64,000 nt of DNA from assembly GCA_963676045.1 (NCBI GenBank), contig OY780938.1:558001-622000 (forward strand), in the 5' to 3' direction. The translations under genes and the position numbers were made by a program. The notes beneath the pieces are model-generated. The model saw only the letters and a program-made list of their open reading frames with translations. It ran no database searches and was not told where the DNA came from. The stretch comes from Methanogranum sp963676045 (GTDB lineage Archaea; Thermoplasmatota; Thermoplasmata; Methanomassiliicoccales; Methanomethylophilaceae). Positions 43,045 to 52,007 of the stretch are shown here, piece after piece (the stretch's first letter is position 1; every line of letters starts with the position of its first letter).

Positions 43045-43614
43045 ATGACAGACCACATGGAATATAGAACTAGGAAATGCCCGACAATATCTGCGTGCGG
43101 ATTGAACTGCGGCCTATGTCCTAGATACAATACGGATGGCATATCCAGATGTCCTGGCTGTGGCGGAAATGACTTCTCATCGAAACATCCTGCATGTGGC
43201 ACCTTGTCCTGTTGTCAACGCCATGGATTGGAATTTTGCTATCTGTGCAATGAATATCCCTGCAAAAAATATTCGGGTGTCGATCAGTATGATTCTTTCA
43301 TAACTCATCTCAACCAATTCAAAGACATAGAGAAGATCAAAGAAATCGGACAAGAGGATTATCAAAAAGAATTGGATGAAAAGATGGCCATCTTGAAATG
43401 TCTGATAAATGATTATAATGATGGCAGGAAGAAGAATCTCTTCTGCATTTCGGTTAACCTGATAGAATTGAATGATATGAGATATGCTATGCAACGCATC
43501 GCGGATATGGCTGGATCTTGCGAATCGGATAAAGAGACGGCTGAGCTCTCATCGCAGATACTGCAAGGTCTTGCAGACGATAAAGGGATAATATTGAAAT
43601 TAAGAAAGAAATAA
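43045..43614 (+). CDS. DUF3795 cysteine-rich protein
   Basis: The 189-residue protein begins with a Cys-rich domain: SACGLNCGLCPRYN, CPGCGG, C...SCC, then CYLCNEYPCKKY, the DUF3795 signature. The C-terminal half is helical. The family is common in methanogens and clostridia and probably binds metal; its function is unknown. Confidence 0.75.
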   Translation: MTDHMEYRTRKCPTISACGLNCGLCPRYNTDGISRCPGCGGNDFSSKHPACGTLSCCQRHGLEFCYLCNEYPCKKYSGVDQYDSFITHLNQFKDIEKIKEIGQEDYQKELDEKMAILKCLINDYNDGRKKNLFCISVNLIELNDMRYAMQRIADMAGSCESDKETAELSSQILQGLADDKGIILKLRKK

Positions 43615-43643
43615 GGGATTTATAAATCGTTTATACCTTAGAA

Positions 43644-44141
43644 TCAATCGAAATACTTGACACGTTCGGGCTCGTAACGTCCGCGTGCCGCAGGCGCCTC
43701 ATCCGCTATTCCGAAGAGGACTATCGCCATCGGCTCCGAATCCTTGATATCCAGCAATTTCTTCACACGGTTCACACTGTCCATATTTGGATAAAGTCCG
43801 CACCAGCACGAACCGTAGCCGAGACCTTTCGCTTCGAGCAACATGTTCTCCACGGATGCACCGCAGTCCTGCTGCCAGAATTCCGAAAGGGACGGTATGC
43901 CGGATATTATTATCGCGCACGACGCCTGGGAGGCCATCCTCACATATGGCGTGATCTCCGACAGATTCGCCATCATGGAACGGCTCCTGACGACGGTGAA
44001 TTTCCATGGGCGGGCATTCCTTGCACTGGGTGCCATCATCGCGGCCTCCAATATCAGATCCAGGTCTGCCTGGGCTATCACTCCTGCCTTGTACTTCCTT
44101 ATGCTCCTGCGCTCCCTGATCACTGTACCTACATCCATCAT
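43644..44141 (-). CDS. Nitroreductase-family flavoprotein
   Basis: The 165-residue protein has RRSIRKYKAG at the start, MMAPSARNARPWKFTVV for flavin binding, and GYGSCWCGLYPN plus PMAIVLFGIADE near the end, all typical of NfsA/NfnB-type FMN oxidoreductases. Short form of the family. Its stop lies six bases from the argD stop region, on the same strand. Substrate unknown. Confidence 0.8.
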   Translation of the reverse strand: MMDVGTVIRERRSIRKYKAGVIAQADLDLILEAAMMAPSARNARPWKFTVVRSRSMMANLSEITPYVRMASQASCAIIISGIPSLSEFWQQDCGASVENMLLEAKGLGYGSCWCGLYPNMDSVNRVKKLLDIKDSEPMAIVLFGIADEAPAARGRYEPERVKYFD

Positions 44142-44147
44142 CTCACC

Positions 44148-45320
44148 TCAGATGCATTCCTTGAATCTCTTCATGAACACATCGACATGTTCTTTTGTCA
44201 ATATAAGTGGTGGTATCAGGCGTATTACCTTCCCATGGCATACGTTGATCAACACGCCATTCTCGCGCATGTAGTTCTGGATATGGACCGCGGTCTCGGG
44301 AGTATCCATCTCTATACCGATTATCAATCCCTTTCCACGTACATCCTTGATCTTTGGGGTCTTGATGGCCTTGATCTCCTTCATCAATTCTTCTCCGATG
44401 GTGTTGACGTTATCGAGGACCTTGTCCTTCTTCATTATGTCGATGACTGCGCATCCTGCCGCGCATACCAGTGGGTTGCCCCCGAATGTCGTGCCATGCG
44501 TTCCTGGTGTCATGACCGCCGACAGTTCGTTGGTGGTCACTATGGCACCTATCGGCAATCCTCCGCCCAGGCCCTTCGCCATCGTTATCACGTCGGGTAT
44601 TATGCCGTAGTTCTGCGTTCCGAACCATTTGCCTGTACGCCCCATGCCCGTCTGGACCTCGTCCACTATCATCAGGGCGCCTGTATCGTTGCATATGTCT
44701 CTGACAGCCTTGTAGAAAGCAGGCTTGGCCACAACGACCCCGCCCTCTCCCTGTATGGGCTCTATCATTACAGCTGCCGTGTCCTTGTCGACGATCGACT
44801 TCAAGGATTCCTCGTCACCATATTCATAATAGTGATATGCATTGCTTATGAGCGGCTCGAAGGACTTCTGGTATTTCGTCTGTCCTGTGGCGCCTAGGGA
44901 TGCTGAGGTGCGTCCGTGGAAACCATTCAGTGCCGATGCCACTTTGGAACGCCCTGTATACCGTACAGCCAATTTCAGAGCGCCTTCGTTGGCCTCCGCA
45001 CCGCTGTTGACGAACATGCTGCGGTTGAGATTGCCAGGCGTTATGCTGGCGATCTTCTCCGCCAACTTGACCTGCTCCTCTACATAGTAGAGGTTGGAGA
45101 CGTGTACCAACTTGCCTACCTGCTCCTGCACTCTCGCGACCCATTCAGGATGCGCGTAGCCTAATGCATTGACTGCTATTCCCGCTACAAGGTCCAGATA
45201 TTCCTTTCCGTCTGTGTCGTAGAGGTATACTCCCTTGCCGTGGGTGAACGAAAGATCGATGCGCCCATAGTTCTGGAACAGATACTTCTGGCTTTCATCC
45301 TTTATCTCTTCGAATTTCAT
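44148..45320 (-). CDS. argD: Acetylornithine aminotransferase
   Basis: The 390-residue class III PLP enzyme has FVNSGAEANEGALKLA, GFHGRTSASLGATGQ, IVDEVQTGMGRTGKWF and the lysine region VITMAKGLGGGLPIGA. It converts N-acetylglutamate semialdehyde to N-acetylornithine. It is the last gene of the minus-strand argC-argJ-argB-argD operon, five bases after argB. Confidence 0.92.
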   Translation of the reverse strand: MKFEEIKDESQKYLFQNYGRIDLSFTHGKGVYLYDTDGKEYLDLVAGIAVNALGYAHPEWVARVQEQVGKLVHVSNLYYVEEQVKLAEKIASITPGNLNRSMFVNSGAEANEGALKLAVRYTGRSKVASALNGFHGRTSASLGATGQTKYQKSFEPLISNAYHYYEYGDEESLKSIVDKDTAAVMIEPIQGEGGVVVAKPAFYKAVRDICNDTGALMIVDEVQTGMGRTGKWFGTQNYGIIPDVITMAKGLGGGLPIGAIVTTNELSAVMTPGTHGTTFGGNPLVCAAGCAVIDIMKKDKVLDNVNTIGEELMKEIKAIKTPKIKDVRGKGLIIGIEMDTPETAVHIQNYMRENGVLINVCHGKVIRLIPPLILTKEHVDVFMKRFKECI

Positions 45321-45325
45321 TTTTG

Positions 45326-46141
45326 TCACTTCACTATTATGGTTCCGTGATGGGCGTCCTTCATTATGTCCATCACTATGCTCTTCTTGTCCTTGCCGTT
45401 GACCATGCGCACGACCCCGACACCTGCGTTCAGGGCGCTGCGACAGGCCTCCACCTTCGGTATCATGCCGCCAGATATCACTCCGGCGGCTATCAGTTCG
45501 TCCACTTCCTTCAATGTGAGCTTGTCTATCTTGGAGGATGGGTCGTTGATGTCTCTCATTATACCAGGGACATCTGTTATTGCGATCATCTCCTTGCACT
45601 TCACACCAGCGGCGATACCTGCCGCCATTGTGTCCGCGTTCACATTGAGCTTCCTGCCGTCGGCGTCCTTGCCGATCGGATATATGACGGGCACGACATC
45701 CGCCTTCAACAGGTCGAACATCGCATCCGCATTGACATCGCATACCTCTCCCACCAGGCCAAGGTCGACCGTGACCTGCTCTCCGCCCTCGATCACCGTG
45801 TACGGCTTCTTCCTCTCACACAGCGTGAAAGTGTATCCCGCACATCCGAGTACCTGGATGGATGCCTCTGTCATGCATTCGACTATGTCTGAATTCAAAC
45901 GACGGAGTACCACCTCCGCCACCTCCAGACCCGCCTCGTCTGTCACCCTCACACCGCCGACCTTCTTGGGCGTCATGCCCCTCCTCTCCATCTCCTCGGA
46001 GATCTCCGGGCCGCCGCCGTGCACCAGTATGACCTTCGCACCGTCGTGCATGAGCTGGGCGATCTCCTTCGAGAGGCGCATCATGTCCTCTCTCCCGCGG
46101 ATCGCGTTGCCACCGAACTTCAGGACGTAGACGTTCTTCAT
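45326..46141 (-). CDS. argB: Acetylglutamate kinase
   Basis: The 271-residue protein has the N-terminal KFGGNAI and VHGGGPEI nucleotide/substrate loops. LNVNADTMAAGIAAGV and a C-terminal ISGGMIPKVEACRSAL complete the amino-acid kinase fold. It phosphorylates N-acetylglutamate. Third gene of the arg operon. Confidence 0.93.
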   Translation of the reverse strand: MKNVYVLKFGGNAIRGREDMMRLSKEIAQLMHDGAKVILVHGGGPEISEEMERRGMTPKKVGGVRVTDEAGLEVAEVVLRRLNSDIVECMTEASIQVLGCAGYTFTLCERKKPYTVIEGGEQVTVDLGLVGEVCDVNADAMFDLLKADVVPVIYPIGKDADGRKLNVNADTMAAGIAAGVKCKEMIAITDVPGIMRDINDPSSKIDKLTLKEVDELIAAGVISGGMIPKVEACRSALNAGVGVVRMVNGKDKKSIVMDIMKDAHHGTIIVK

Positions 46142-46150
46142 TCCAGACCC

Positions 46151-47377
46151 TCAGGTTGCATATTCCGCGTTGATGCGGACATAATCGTATGTGAGGTCGC
46201 ATCCCCATCCCGTGGCATACTCCTTGCCTATGCCCAGGTCCAACAGGATGCATACCTCCTTGTTGTCCATGGCCATGCGGACCACTTCCACTGAACGTTC
46301 CTCCTGGAAGACTGGCGCCCCGCTGTCCAATATCGGCACCTCCATGTCCCCTCCCTTTATGGTGAGGTGGACCTCCTCGAGGTTGAATTTGCATCCGCTG
46401 TTCCCCAATGCCATCATGATGCGGCCGTAATTGGGGTCGGAACCGAATATGGCAGACTTCACCAATGGCGAGTTTATGATCTTCTTCACTGCGTTGCGGG
46501 CATCCTCTTTGGTATCCGCACCCGTTACCTGGACCTCTATGAGCTTTGTCGCGCCCTCTCCATCCATCGCGATGGTCTTTGCGATCTTCGTCATTATGAG
46601 CTGCAGGGCCTCTATGAATGCGGGGTCATCATCGGCCTCCTTTCCATTCGCCATGCCGTTGGCCAGCAGTATGCAGGTATCGTTAGTGGACTGGTCGCCG
46701 TCGACGGAGACCATGTTCATGCTGTCATCCAAGATCTGTTGCCATGTCGCTTTGAATTTCGGCGAGAGCTTAGCATCGGTCGTCACGAGCGATAACGTCG
46801 TACCGTGAATGACCTTGAGATGAGGTGCTATCATTCCGCTCCCCTTTGAGATGGCAGATATGTATACTAGCGTCCCGTCTCCGAGGCGTACGCGTGCGGA
46901 TGCTTCCTTCTTGATCGTATCGGTCGTCATTATGGCCTCGGTGATCAGACTGTCGGCCTCGCGGCCCTCATCCAACTCGTGGCATGCGCGGCTTATTCCG
47001 TAGCGGATCTTGTGCATGTCCATGAAACGTCCTATCAGACCCGTCGACATTATGCCGACCTGCTTGGGGTCGACGTTCAGCTCTGCGGCCACCGACTGCT
47101 GCATGGACATCGCATCCTCTATCCCGCGGCGTCCTGTAAGTGCATTGGCATTACCGCTGTTGATGACAACCGCCGATAGCTTCGGCGAGTTGTCCTTCAT
47201 CATCACCTGCACCGGTGCAGCTTTCACTAGGTTCGATGTGTATGCAGCGAAAGCCGTTGCCGGTACTTCCGAATAAAGCAGGCCCATGTCCAACGCACGG
47301 TATTTCACACCGCTGTGTACTCCAGCCGCTTTAAATCCCTGGGGAGTCGTTATTCCTCCGTCGATAAATTCTACCAT
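46151..47377 (-). CDS. argJ: Ornithine acetyltransferase (ArgJ)
   Basis: The 408-residue protein has TPQGFKAAGVHSGVK near the start, VINSGNANALTG, and the self-cleavage region KGSGMIAPHLKVIHGTTLSL. ArgJ splits itself before a Thr that becomes the catalytic nucleophile; family members usually read APxMATML, whereas this one has a longer APHLKVIHG before TTL. It recycles the acetyl group from acetylornithine to glutamate, making the cyclic pathway. ArgC lies one base upstream. Confidence 0.9.
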   Translation of the reverse strand: MVEFIDGGITTPQGFKAAGVHSGVKYRALDMGLLYSEVPATAFAAYTSNLVKAAPVQVMMKDNSPKLSAVVINSGNANALTGRRGIEDAMSMQQSVAAELNVDPKQVGIMSTGLIGRFMDMHKIRYGISRACHELDEGREADSLITEAIMTTDTIKKEASARVRLGDGTLVYISAISKGSGMIAPHLKVIHGTTLSLVTTDAKLSPKFKATWQQILDDSMNMVSVDGDQSTNDTCILLANGMANGKEADDDPAFIEALQLIMTKIAKTIAMDGEGATKLIEVQVTGADTKEDARNAVKKIINSPLVKSAIFGSDPNYGRIMMALGNSGCKFNLEEVHLTIKGGDMEVPILDSGAPVFQEERSVEVVRMAMDNKEVCILLDLGIGKEYATGWGCDLTYDYVRINAEYAT

Positions 47378-47378
47378 T

Positions 47379-48395
47379 TTATACCCCCAATCCTGGAAGG
47401 TTGAGACCCGATGTCTCCTTGAATCCTAACATGAGATTCATGCATTGGACCGCTTGCCCCGATGCGCCCTTGACAAGATTGTCGAGGACGCCGAAGGCCA
47501 CTACCTTATCCCCTATGACCTTTGAGGCCACATGGGCATGGTTGGAACCGACCACCGCACGGATGGATGGCTCCTGAACGTAATGCACGAACGGTTCGCC
47601 GTCGTACTGTTTCTTGTAGATCTCCGCGACCTGGGCATCGTCCAGGTCTTTGTTGAGCTTGAAGTAGCATGATGAAAGTATTCCACGCACGATGGGTATC
47701 AGCTGTGGAACGAACATAACGCTTGTGCGGGACCCTGCGAACATATCCACCGCCATCTCTATTTCTGGAGTGTGACGGTGTGTTCCCACACTGTAAGGTA
47801 TTATTGACTCGCCGCACGTCGGATGGTGCAGACGCGGTGAAGGCACCATGCCTGCCCCGGATGTTCCGCTCTTCGCGTCGATTATGATGTCCTGATCTAC
47901 AAGACCGGACTTCATGATGGGCGCGCAAGCGAGTATGGCAGAGGTCGCATAGCATCCAGGGTTGGCAACTATGTCCGCGCCTTTAATCTTGTCACGGAAC
48001 AGTTCCGGGAGACCGTAAACGGTCTTTTCCAGATTCTTCGCATCCGTGTGCTTGTGCCCATACCATTTCTCATACATCTGGACGTCATGGAGGCGATAAT
48101 CACCTGAAAGGTCTATGACCTTCACTCCCGAATCGACCAGGGATGGCAGCTCTTCCATCGCCACACCGTGCGGTGTAGCGACGAATACCAGGTCCAGGTC
48201 CTTCGTGTCCGATATCTTCTCGGTGAATTCTATGTCCAAATATCCCTTTAAGAAGGTGTGGACATCGGAGACTTTCTTACCGGCGTTCTGACGGGACGTC
48301 AGTGCCGCTATCTCCACATCTGGATGGACACACAGTATGCGAGAGAGCTCTCCCCCTGTGTATCCCGTACCTCCGATTACTCCTACTTTGGTCAT
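47379..48395 (-). CDS. argC: N-acetyl-gamma-glutamyl-phosphate reductase
   Basis: The 338-residue protein has GVIGGTGYTGGELSRIL (NADP fold), ANPGCYATSA with the catalytic Cys, and HRHTPEIE with the conserved His. It reduces acetylglutamyl phosphate to the semialdehyde. First gene of the arg operon, divergent from argG across a palindrome-containing 360-base interval. Confidence 0.93.
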   Translation of the reverse strand: MTKVGVIGGTGYTGGELSRILCVHPDVEIAALTSRQNAGKKVSDVHTFLKGYLDIEFTEKISDTKDLDLVFVATPHGVAMEELPSLVDSGVKVIDLSGDYRLHDVQMYEKWYGHKHTDAKNLEKTVYGLPELFRDKIKGADIVANPGCYATSAILACAPIMKSGLVDQDIIIDAKSGTSGAGMVPSPRLHHPTCGESIIPYSVGTHRHTPEIEMAVDMFAGSRTSVMFVPQLIPIVRGILSSCYFKLNKDLDDAQVAEIYKKQYDGEPFVHYVQEPSIRAVVGSNHAHVASKVIGDKVVAFGVLDNLVKGASGQAVQCMNLMLGFKETSGLNLPGLGV

Positions 48396-48755
48396 ATCAT
48401 CACCATATTATGAGGTTGATGTTTACCGACAAACCTATTAAAAAGCTATTGTTTCATTTCAGACATGAGATTTTCAATATTATGACAAATGATACAACCA
48501 TGGCCCATCTTGTACTCAATGAGGTCACAGAGACAAGATAGATGCCAGATGTCACCATGATATGAAGATGTCCACATGTTGACAAACATATGTCCATTTC
48601 GGACATACGTTAGATAAATCCTACAATCGAACTACTATTGATAAAATCCGACAATACATCCGATTGCTCACGGATGCGATATCTCTCTGTCCGTCTAGAA
48701 ACATGGTTTCAGGACAATAATATAAATGTTGAAAGAATACCAACGAGTGATGAAT
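48396..48755. promoter_or_regulatory. argC-argG divergent control region with palindrome
   Basis: TATGTCC at 48589-48595 is inverted as GGACATA at 48601-48607, a 7-5-7 palindrome between the divergent arg transcription units. A TGTCCACATG half-like repeat lies about 20 bases upstream. No gene was found in the 360 bases. Binding of an arginine-responsive repressor is a guess from position. Confidence 0.4.
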
Positions 48756-49985
48756 ATGGCATGCAAATCAAAGTGCAATACCAAGACAGAGGAAAAGGAG
48801 AAGGTCGTCCTTGCATACTCCGGAGGATTGGACACATCAGTGGCCATTCGTTGGCTTCAGGAAAAATACAACCTTGATGTTATCGCGGTCGCGATCAATG
48901 TGGGACAGCCGCCAAGCAATGACGACATCGTAGCCCGTGCACTCAGGAATGGCGCCATAAAAGCAGAGTTCATAGATGCCCAGGACGAGTTCGTCAATGA
49001 CTTCGTATGGCCTGCGCTCAAGGCCAACGCCGAATACCAGAACATCTACCCCCTGAGCACCGCGATCGCAAGACCCATGATCGTGAAGGCATTGGTCGAG
49101 GTCGCGAAGAGGGAAGGGGCCAAATACATCGCCCATGGATGCACCGCCAAAGGCAACGACCAGGTGAGATTCGATGTCGGCATCGTCTCCTTGGACCCTG
49201 ACCTGAAGATCATCGCACCCATGAGGGAATGGGTCATGACACGTGAGGAAGAGATCGACTACGCCCAGAAGAACGGCGTGGAGATCATCGTGAAGAAGGA
49301 GAACCCCTATTCAAGAGACGAGAATCTCTGGGGCGCATCCTGCGAATGCGGATTGCTGGAAGATGCTTGGGCAGAACCTCCGGCAGGTGTCTGGGTTCAC
49401 ACAGTGGACCCTCAGAAGGCACCGGATACCCCAAGATACATAGAGATAGAGTTCAAGGAAGGCATACCTGTCGCATTGGATGGCAAGAAGATGAAAGGCG
49501 TAGACCTCATCAACGAGCTCGACAGGATCGCCGGCGAGAACGGAGTGGGACGCATAGACCATGTCGAGGACCGCTTGATTGGCATAAAGAGCAGAGAGAC
49601 GTACGAATGTCCCGCCGCGGTCACGTTGATCAAGGCCCACCGCGCATTGGAGGCCATGACGGTCCAGAGGGACGTCATAGAGTACAAGAGAGGATTGGAG
49701 CACAAGTTCTCGGAGATCGTCTACTACGGACTCTGGTTCGGAGGATTGCGCGAACCCATAAACGCATTCATAAACGAGACACAGAGATTCGTCACAGGCA
49801 CCATCCGCATGAAGCTCTACAAAGGCAACTGCACAGTGGTGGGAAGGAAATCTAAGTACTCGCTCTACGACACCGGGCTTGCCACATACGCAAAGGGAGA
49901 CCAGTTCGACCATACCTCGGCAGTGGGATTCATCTATTGCTGGGGATTGCCTGACAGGACAGCCGCAAGAGTTCATAAGAAGTGA
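48756..49985 (+). CDS. argG: Argininosuccinate synthase
   Basis: The product is about 409 residues from ATG 48756 (an ATG at 48750 and one at 48726 are in frame; GTGAT upstream favours 48756). LAYSGGLDTSVAIRWL is the ATP loop; AHGCTAKGNDQVRFD and AYGLW-like YYGLWFGGLR segments are conserved. It joins citrulline and aspartate. argH follows after 5 bases. Confidence 0.93.
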   Translation: MACKSKCNTKTEEKEKVVLAYSGGLDTSVAIRWLQEKYNLDVIAVAINVGQPPSNDDIVARALRNGAIKAEFIDAQDEFVNDFVWPALKANAEYQNIYPLSTAIARPMIVKALVEVAKREGAKYIAHGCTAKGNDQVRFDVGIVSLDPDLKIIAPMREWVMTREEEIDYAQKNGVEIIVKKENPYSRDENLWGASCECGLLEDAWAEPPAGVWVHTVDPQKAPDTPRYIEIEFKEGIPVALDGKKMKGVDLINELDRIAGENGVGRIDHVEDRLIGIKSRETYECPAAVTLIKAHRALEAMTVQRDVIEYKRGLEHKFSEIVYYGLWFGGLREPINAFINETQRFVTGTIRMKLYKGNCTVVGRKSKYSLYDTGLATYAKGDQFDHTSAVGFIYCWGLPDRTAARVHKK

Positions 49986-49990
49986 TATGA

Positions 49991-51448
49991 ATGGACAACA
50001 AGGCACTTTGGTCGGGGAGATTCGAAGGCGAGATGGACGACTCCACCTTGCGTTTCACATCCTCTCTGGATGTGGATGCGGCACTTGCGTTCTATGACAT
50101 CATGGGCTCCCTTGCCCATGTCAAGATGCTGAAGGAATGCAAGATCATCCCGGCCGGGGATGCCGACCTCATCATCGACGGCCTCAAGAAGCTAGAGCAG
50201 ACCCTGATGAACGAGGAACTCGAACTGGATGATAATCTTGAGGACATACACACGAACATCGAATTCAGACTGACGTCGATGATAGGCCCTGCAGGAGGAA
50301 AGCTCCACACAGGGAGAAGCAGGAACGACCAGGTGGCAACCGATTTCAGGATGTACCTCAGGGATGCGGCATTGGATGCGGCGGACAAGATAGACGAGCT
50401 CATAATGGGGCTTCTGAGGATGGCCGAGGAGAATGGGAACACCATCATGCCCGGATTCACCCACATGCAGCATGCGCAGCCGATAACATTGGCCCAGCAC
50501 TTCATGGCGCATGCCTTCAGACTGAGCAGGAGCGCGGACAGGTTCATGGATGCGGTCGCCAGGATGGACAGATGCCCGCTCGGGGCCGCCGCATTGGCAG
50601 GTACGACATATCCGATAGACAGGAGGATGACCGCCGAGGCGCTGGGATTCAAGGAACCGACCGAGAACTCCATCGATACCGTGTCATCCAGGGACAACGT
50701 GTCGGAACTCGCTTTCTGCGCCGCGATGGCGGCTGTGGACATGTCGTCGATATGCGAGGAGCTTGTGCTGTGGTCATCGCAGGAATTCGGATTCATCGAG
50801 ATGAATGACAAGTACACCACGGGATCATCCATAATGCCCCAGAAGAAGAACCCGGATATCGCTGAGCTAATCAGAGGTAGGACGGGATCCATCATCGGAG
50901 GACTGGTGTCCATGCTCGTGATGACGAAGGGACTCCCGTTGTCATACAACAGGGACCTCCAAGAGGACAAGGGCGCGGTCATGGATGCCATCCAGAGCAT
51001 AACAGACTCCGCGGAGATACTGTCCAAGGTCATCATCACCACGAATTACCGCAAGGATAGGATGCTCGAGGCAACGCAGAAGGGTTTCATCAATGCGACG
51101 GACCTTGCAGACTACCTTGTCACTAAAGGCATACCTTTCCGCGAGGCCCATGGGATCGTTGGAGAGGCAGTGAGATTCTGTATAGAGAAAGGAAAGGATC
51201 TGGATGACCTCACGTTGGATGAATTCAACAGATTCTGCCATACGACCAAGCCAGTCGTAGAGAAGGACGTCTATGATTTCCTGAAGGTCGAATCTTGCGT
51301 CGAGAGACGCAATTCATACGGCGGCACATCCTTCTCATCGACGGATGCGCAGATATCCCTCGCCATCGGACAGCTCATGAAGAGGGACGATGCTATAAGG
51401 GAAGAGATGCAATTCATAGAGAAATGCTGGGAAAAACTTCTTGAATGA
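49991..51448 (+). CDS. argH: Argininosuccinate lyase
   Basis: The 485-residue fumarase/aspartase-family enzyme has GRSRNDQVATDFRMY, PGFTHMQHAQPITLAQH and the signature loop GSSIMPQKKNPD. It releases arginine and fumarate. Second gene of argGH; a strong hairpin with T-run follows directly. Confidence 0.94.
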   Translation: MDNKALWSGRFEGEMDDSTLRFTSSLDVDAALAFYDIMGSLAHVKMLKECKIIPAGDADLIIDGLKKLEQTLMNEELELDDNLEDIHTNIEFRLTSMIGPAGGKLHTGRSRNDQVATDFRMYLRDAALDAADKIDELIMGLLRMAEENGNTIMPGFTHMQHAQPITLAQHFMAHAFRLSRSADRFMDAVARMDRCPLGAAALAGTTYPIDRRMTAEALGFKEPTENSIDTVSSRDNVSELAFCAAMAAVDMSSICEELVLWSSQEFGFIEMNDKYTTGSSIMPQKKNPDIAELIRGRTGSIIGGLVSMLVMTKGLPLSYNRDLQEDKGAVMDAIQSITDSAEILSKVIITTNYRKDRMLEATQKGFINATDLADYLVTKGIPFREAHGIVGEAVRFCIEKGKDLDDLTLDEFNRFCHTTKPVVEKDVYDFLKVESCVERRNSYGGTSFSSTDAQISLAIGQLMKRDDAIREEMQFIEKCWEKLLE

Positions 51449-51454
51449 TCTTTT

Positions 51455-51476
51455 GGTCCCCACGAGGGGACCTTTT
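51455..51476 (+). terminator. argGH terminator hairpin
   Basis: GGTCCCC-ACGA-GGGGACC followed by TTTT, 6 bases after the argH stop. A closely similar hairpin occurs at 51976-51997 on the far side of the GNAT gene. Confidence 0.7.
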
Positions 51477-51481
51477 CATTT

Positions 51482-51964
51482 TCATAATATGCGGTCCATG
51501 TCCACGATGGATGTGTGGTATCCTTGCCGGATGCCTGTCTCAACGAATCCTTTGCGCTTGTACATCCTGATGGCTCCCTCGTTCATCTTGTTGACATGCA
51601 GGAATATGCGTTTGACGCCTGAATCCTGAGCTATCTCGATTATGATGTCCAGCACATCGGATCCCACTCCATGTCCCCTGTGACCCTTCAATATGTAATA
51701 CTTGCTGAATTCCATGGTCTGACCTTCGATCAGGAATGAGATGTATCCTATGCGCTCGCCGTCATCCATCACGAAAGCGTACCTGTAGCCTCTCTCCATC
51801 TGCCCCCTTATTGCCTCTGAGGTCTGATTCTCATCGTAGAATCTCTGTATCCCATCCAATGGAACATATGTGTATACCTCGAACAAGACCTCGTATGCCA
51901 TGGCTGACAGGTCATCGGCCTCTTCCGGACCCACCCAACGCAGTATATCGTTTTTCATAGACAT
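51482..51964 (-). CDS. GNAT-family acetyltransferase
   Basis: The 160-residue protein has a central YISFLIEGQTMEFSKYYIL strand pair and the acetyl-CoA loop GHRGHGVGSDVLD. The C-terminal FLHVNKMNEGAIRMYKRKGF is typical of RimI/GNAT enzymes. Acceptor unknown. It is flanked on both sides by similar GGTCCC/GGGACC hairpins. Confidence 0.8.
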   Translation of the reverse strand: MSMKNDILRWVGPEEADDLSAMAYEVLFEVYTYVPLDGIQRFYDENQTSEAIRGQMERGYRYAFVMDDGERIGYISFLIEGQTMEFSKYYILKGHRGHGVGSDVLDIIIEIAQDSGVKRIFLHVNKMNEGAIRMYKRKGFVETGIRQGYHTSIVDMDRIL

Positions 51965-51975
51965 GATCGTATTTT

Positions 51976-52002
51976 GGTCCCTTCCGTAGAAGGGACCTTT
52001 TT
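51976..52002 (+). terminator. GGTCCCTT/AAGGGACC hairpin
   Basis: An eight-pair stem (51976-51997) with a 6-base loop and a following TTTTT lies between the GNAT and MetY genes, both on the minus strand. The T-run is on the plus strand, so its role for these genes is unclear. It resembles the hairpin at 51455. Confidence 0.45.
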
Positions 52003-52007
52003 CATTC

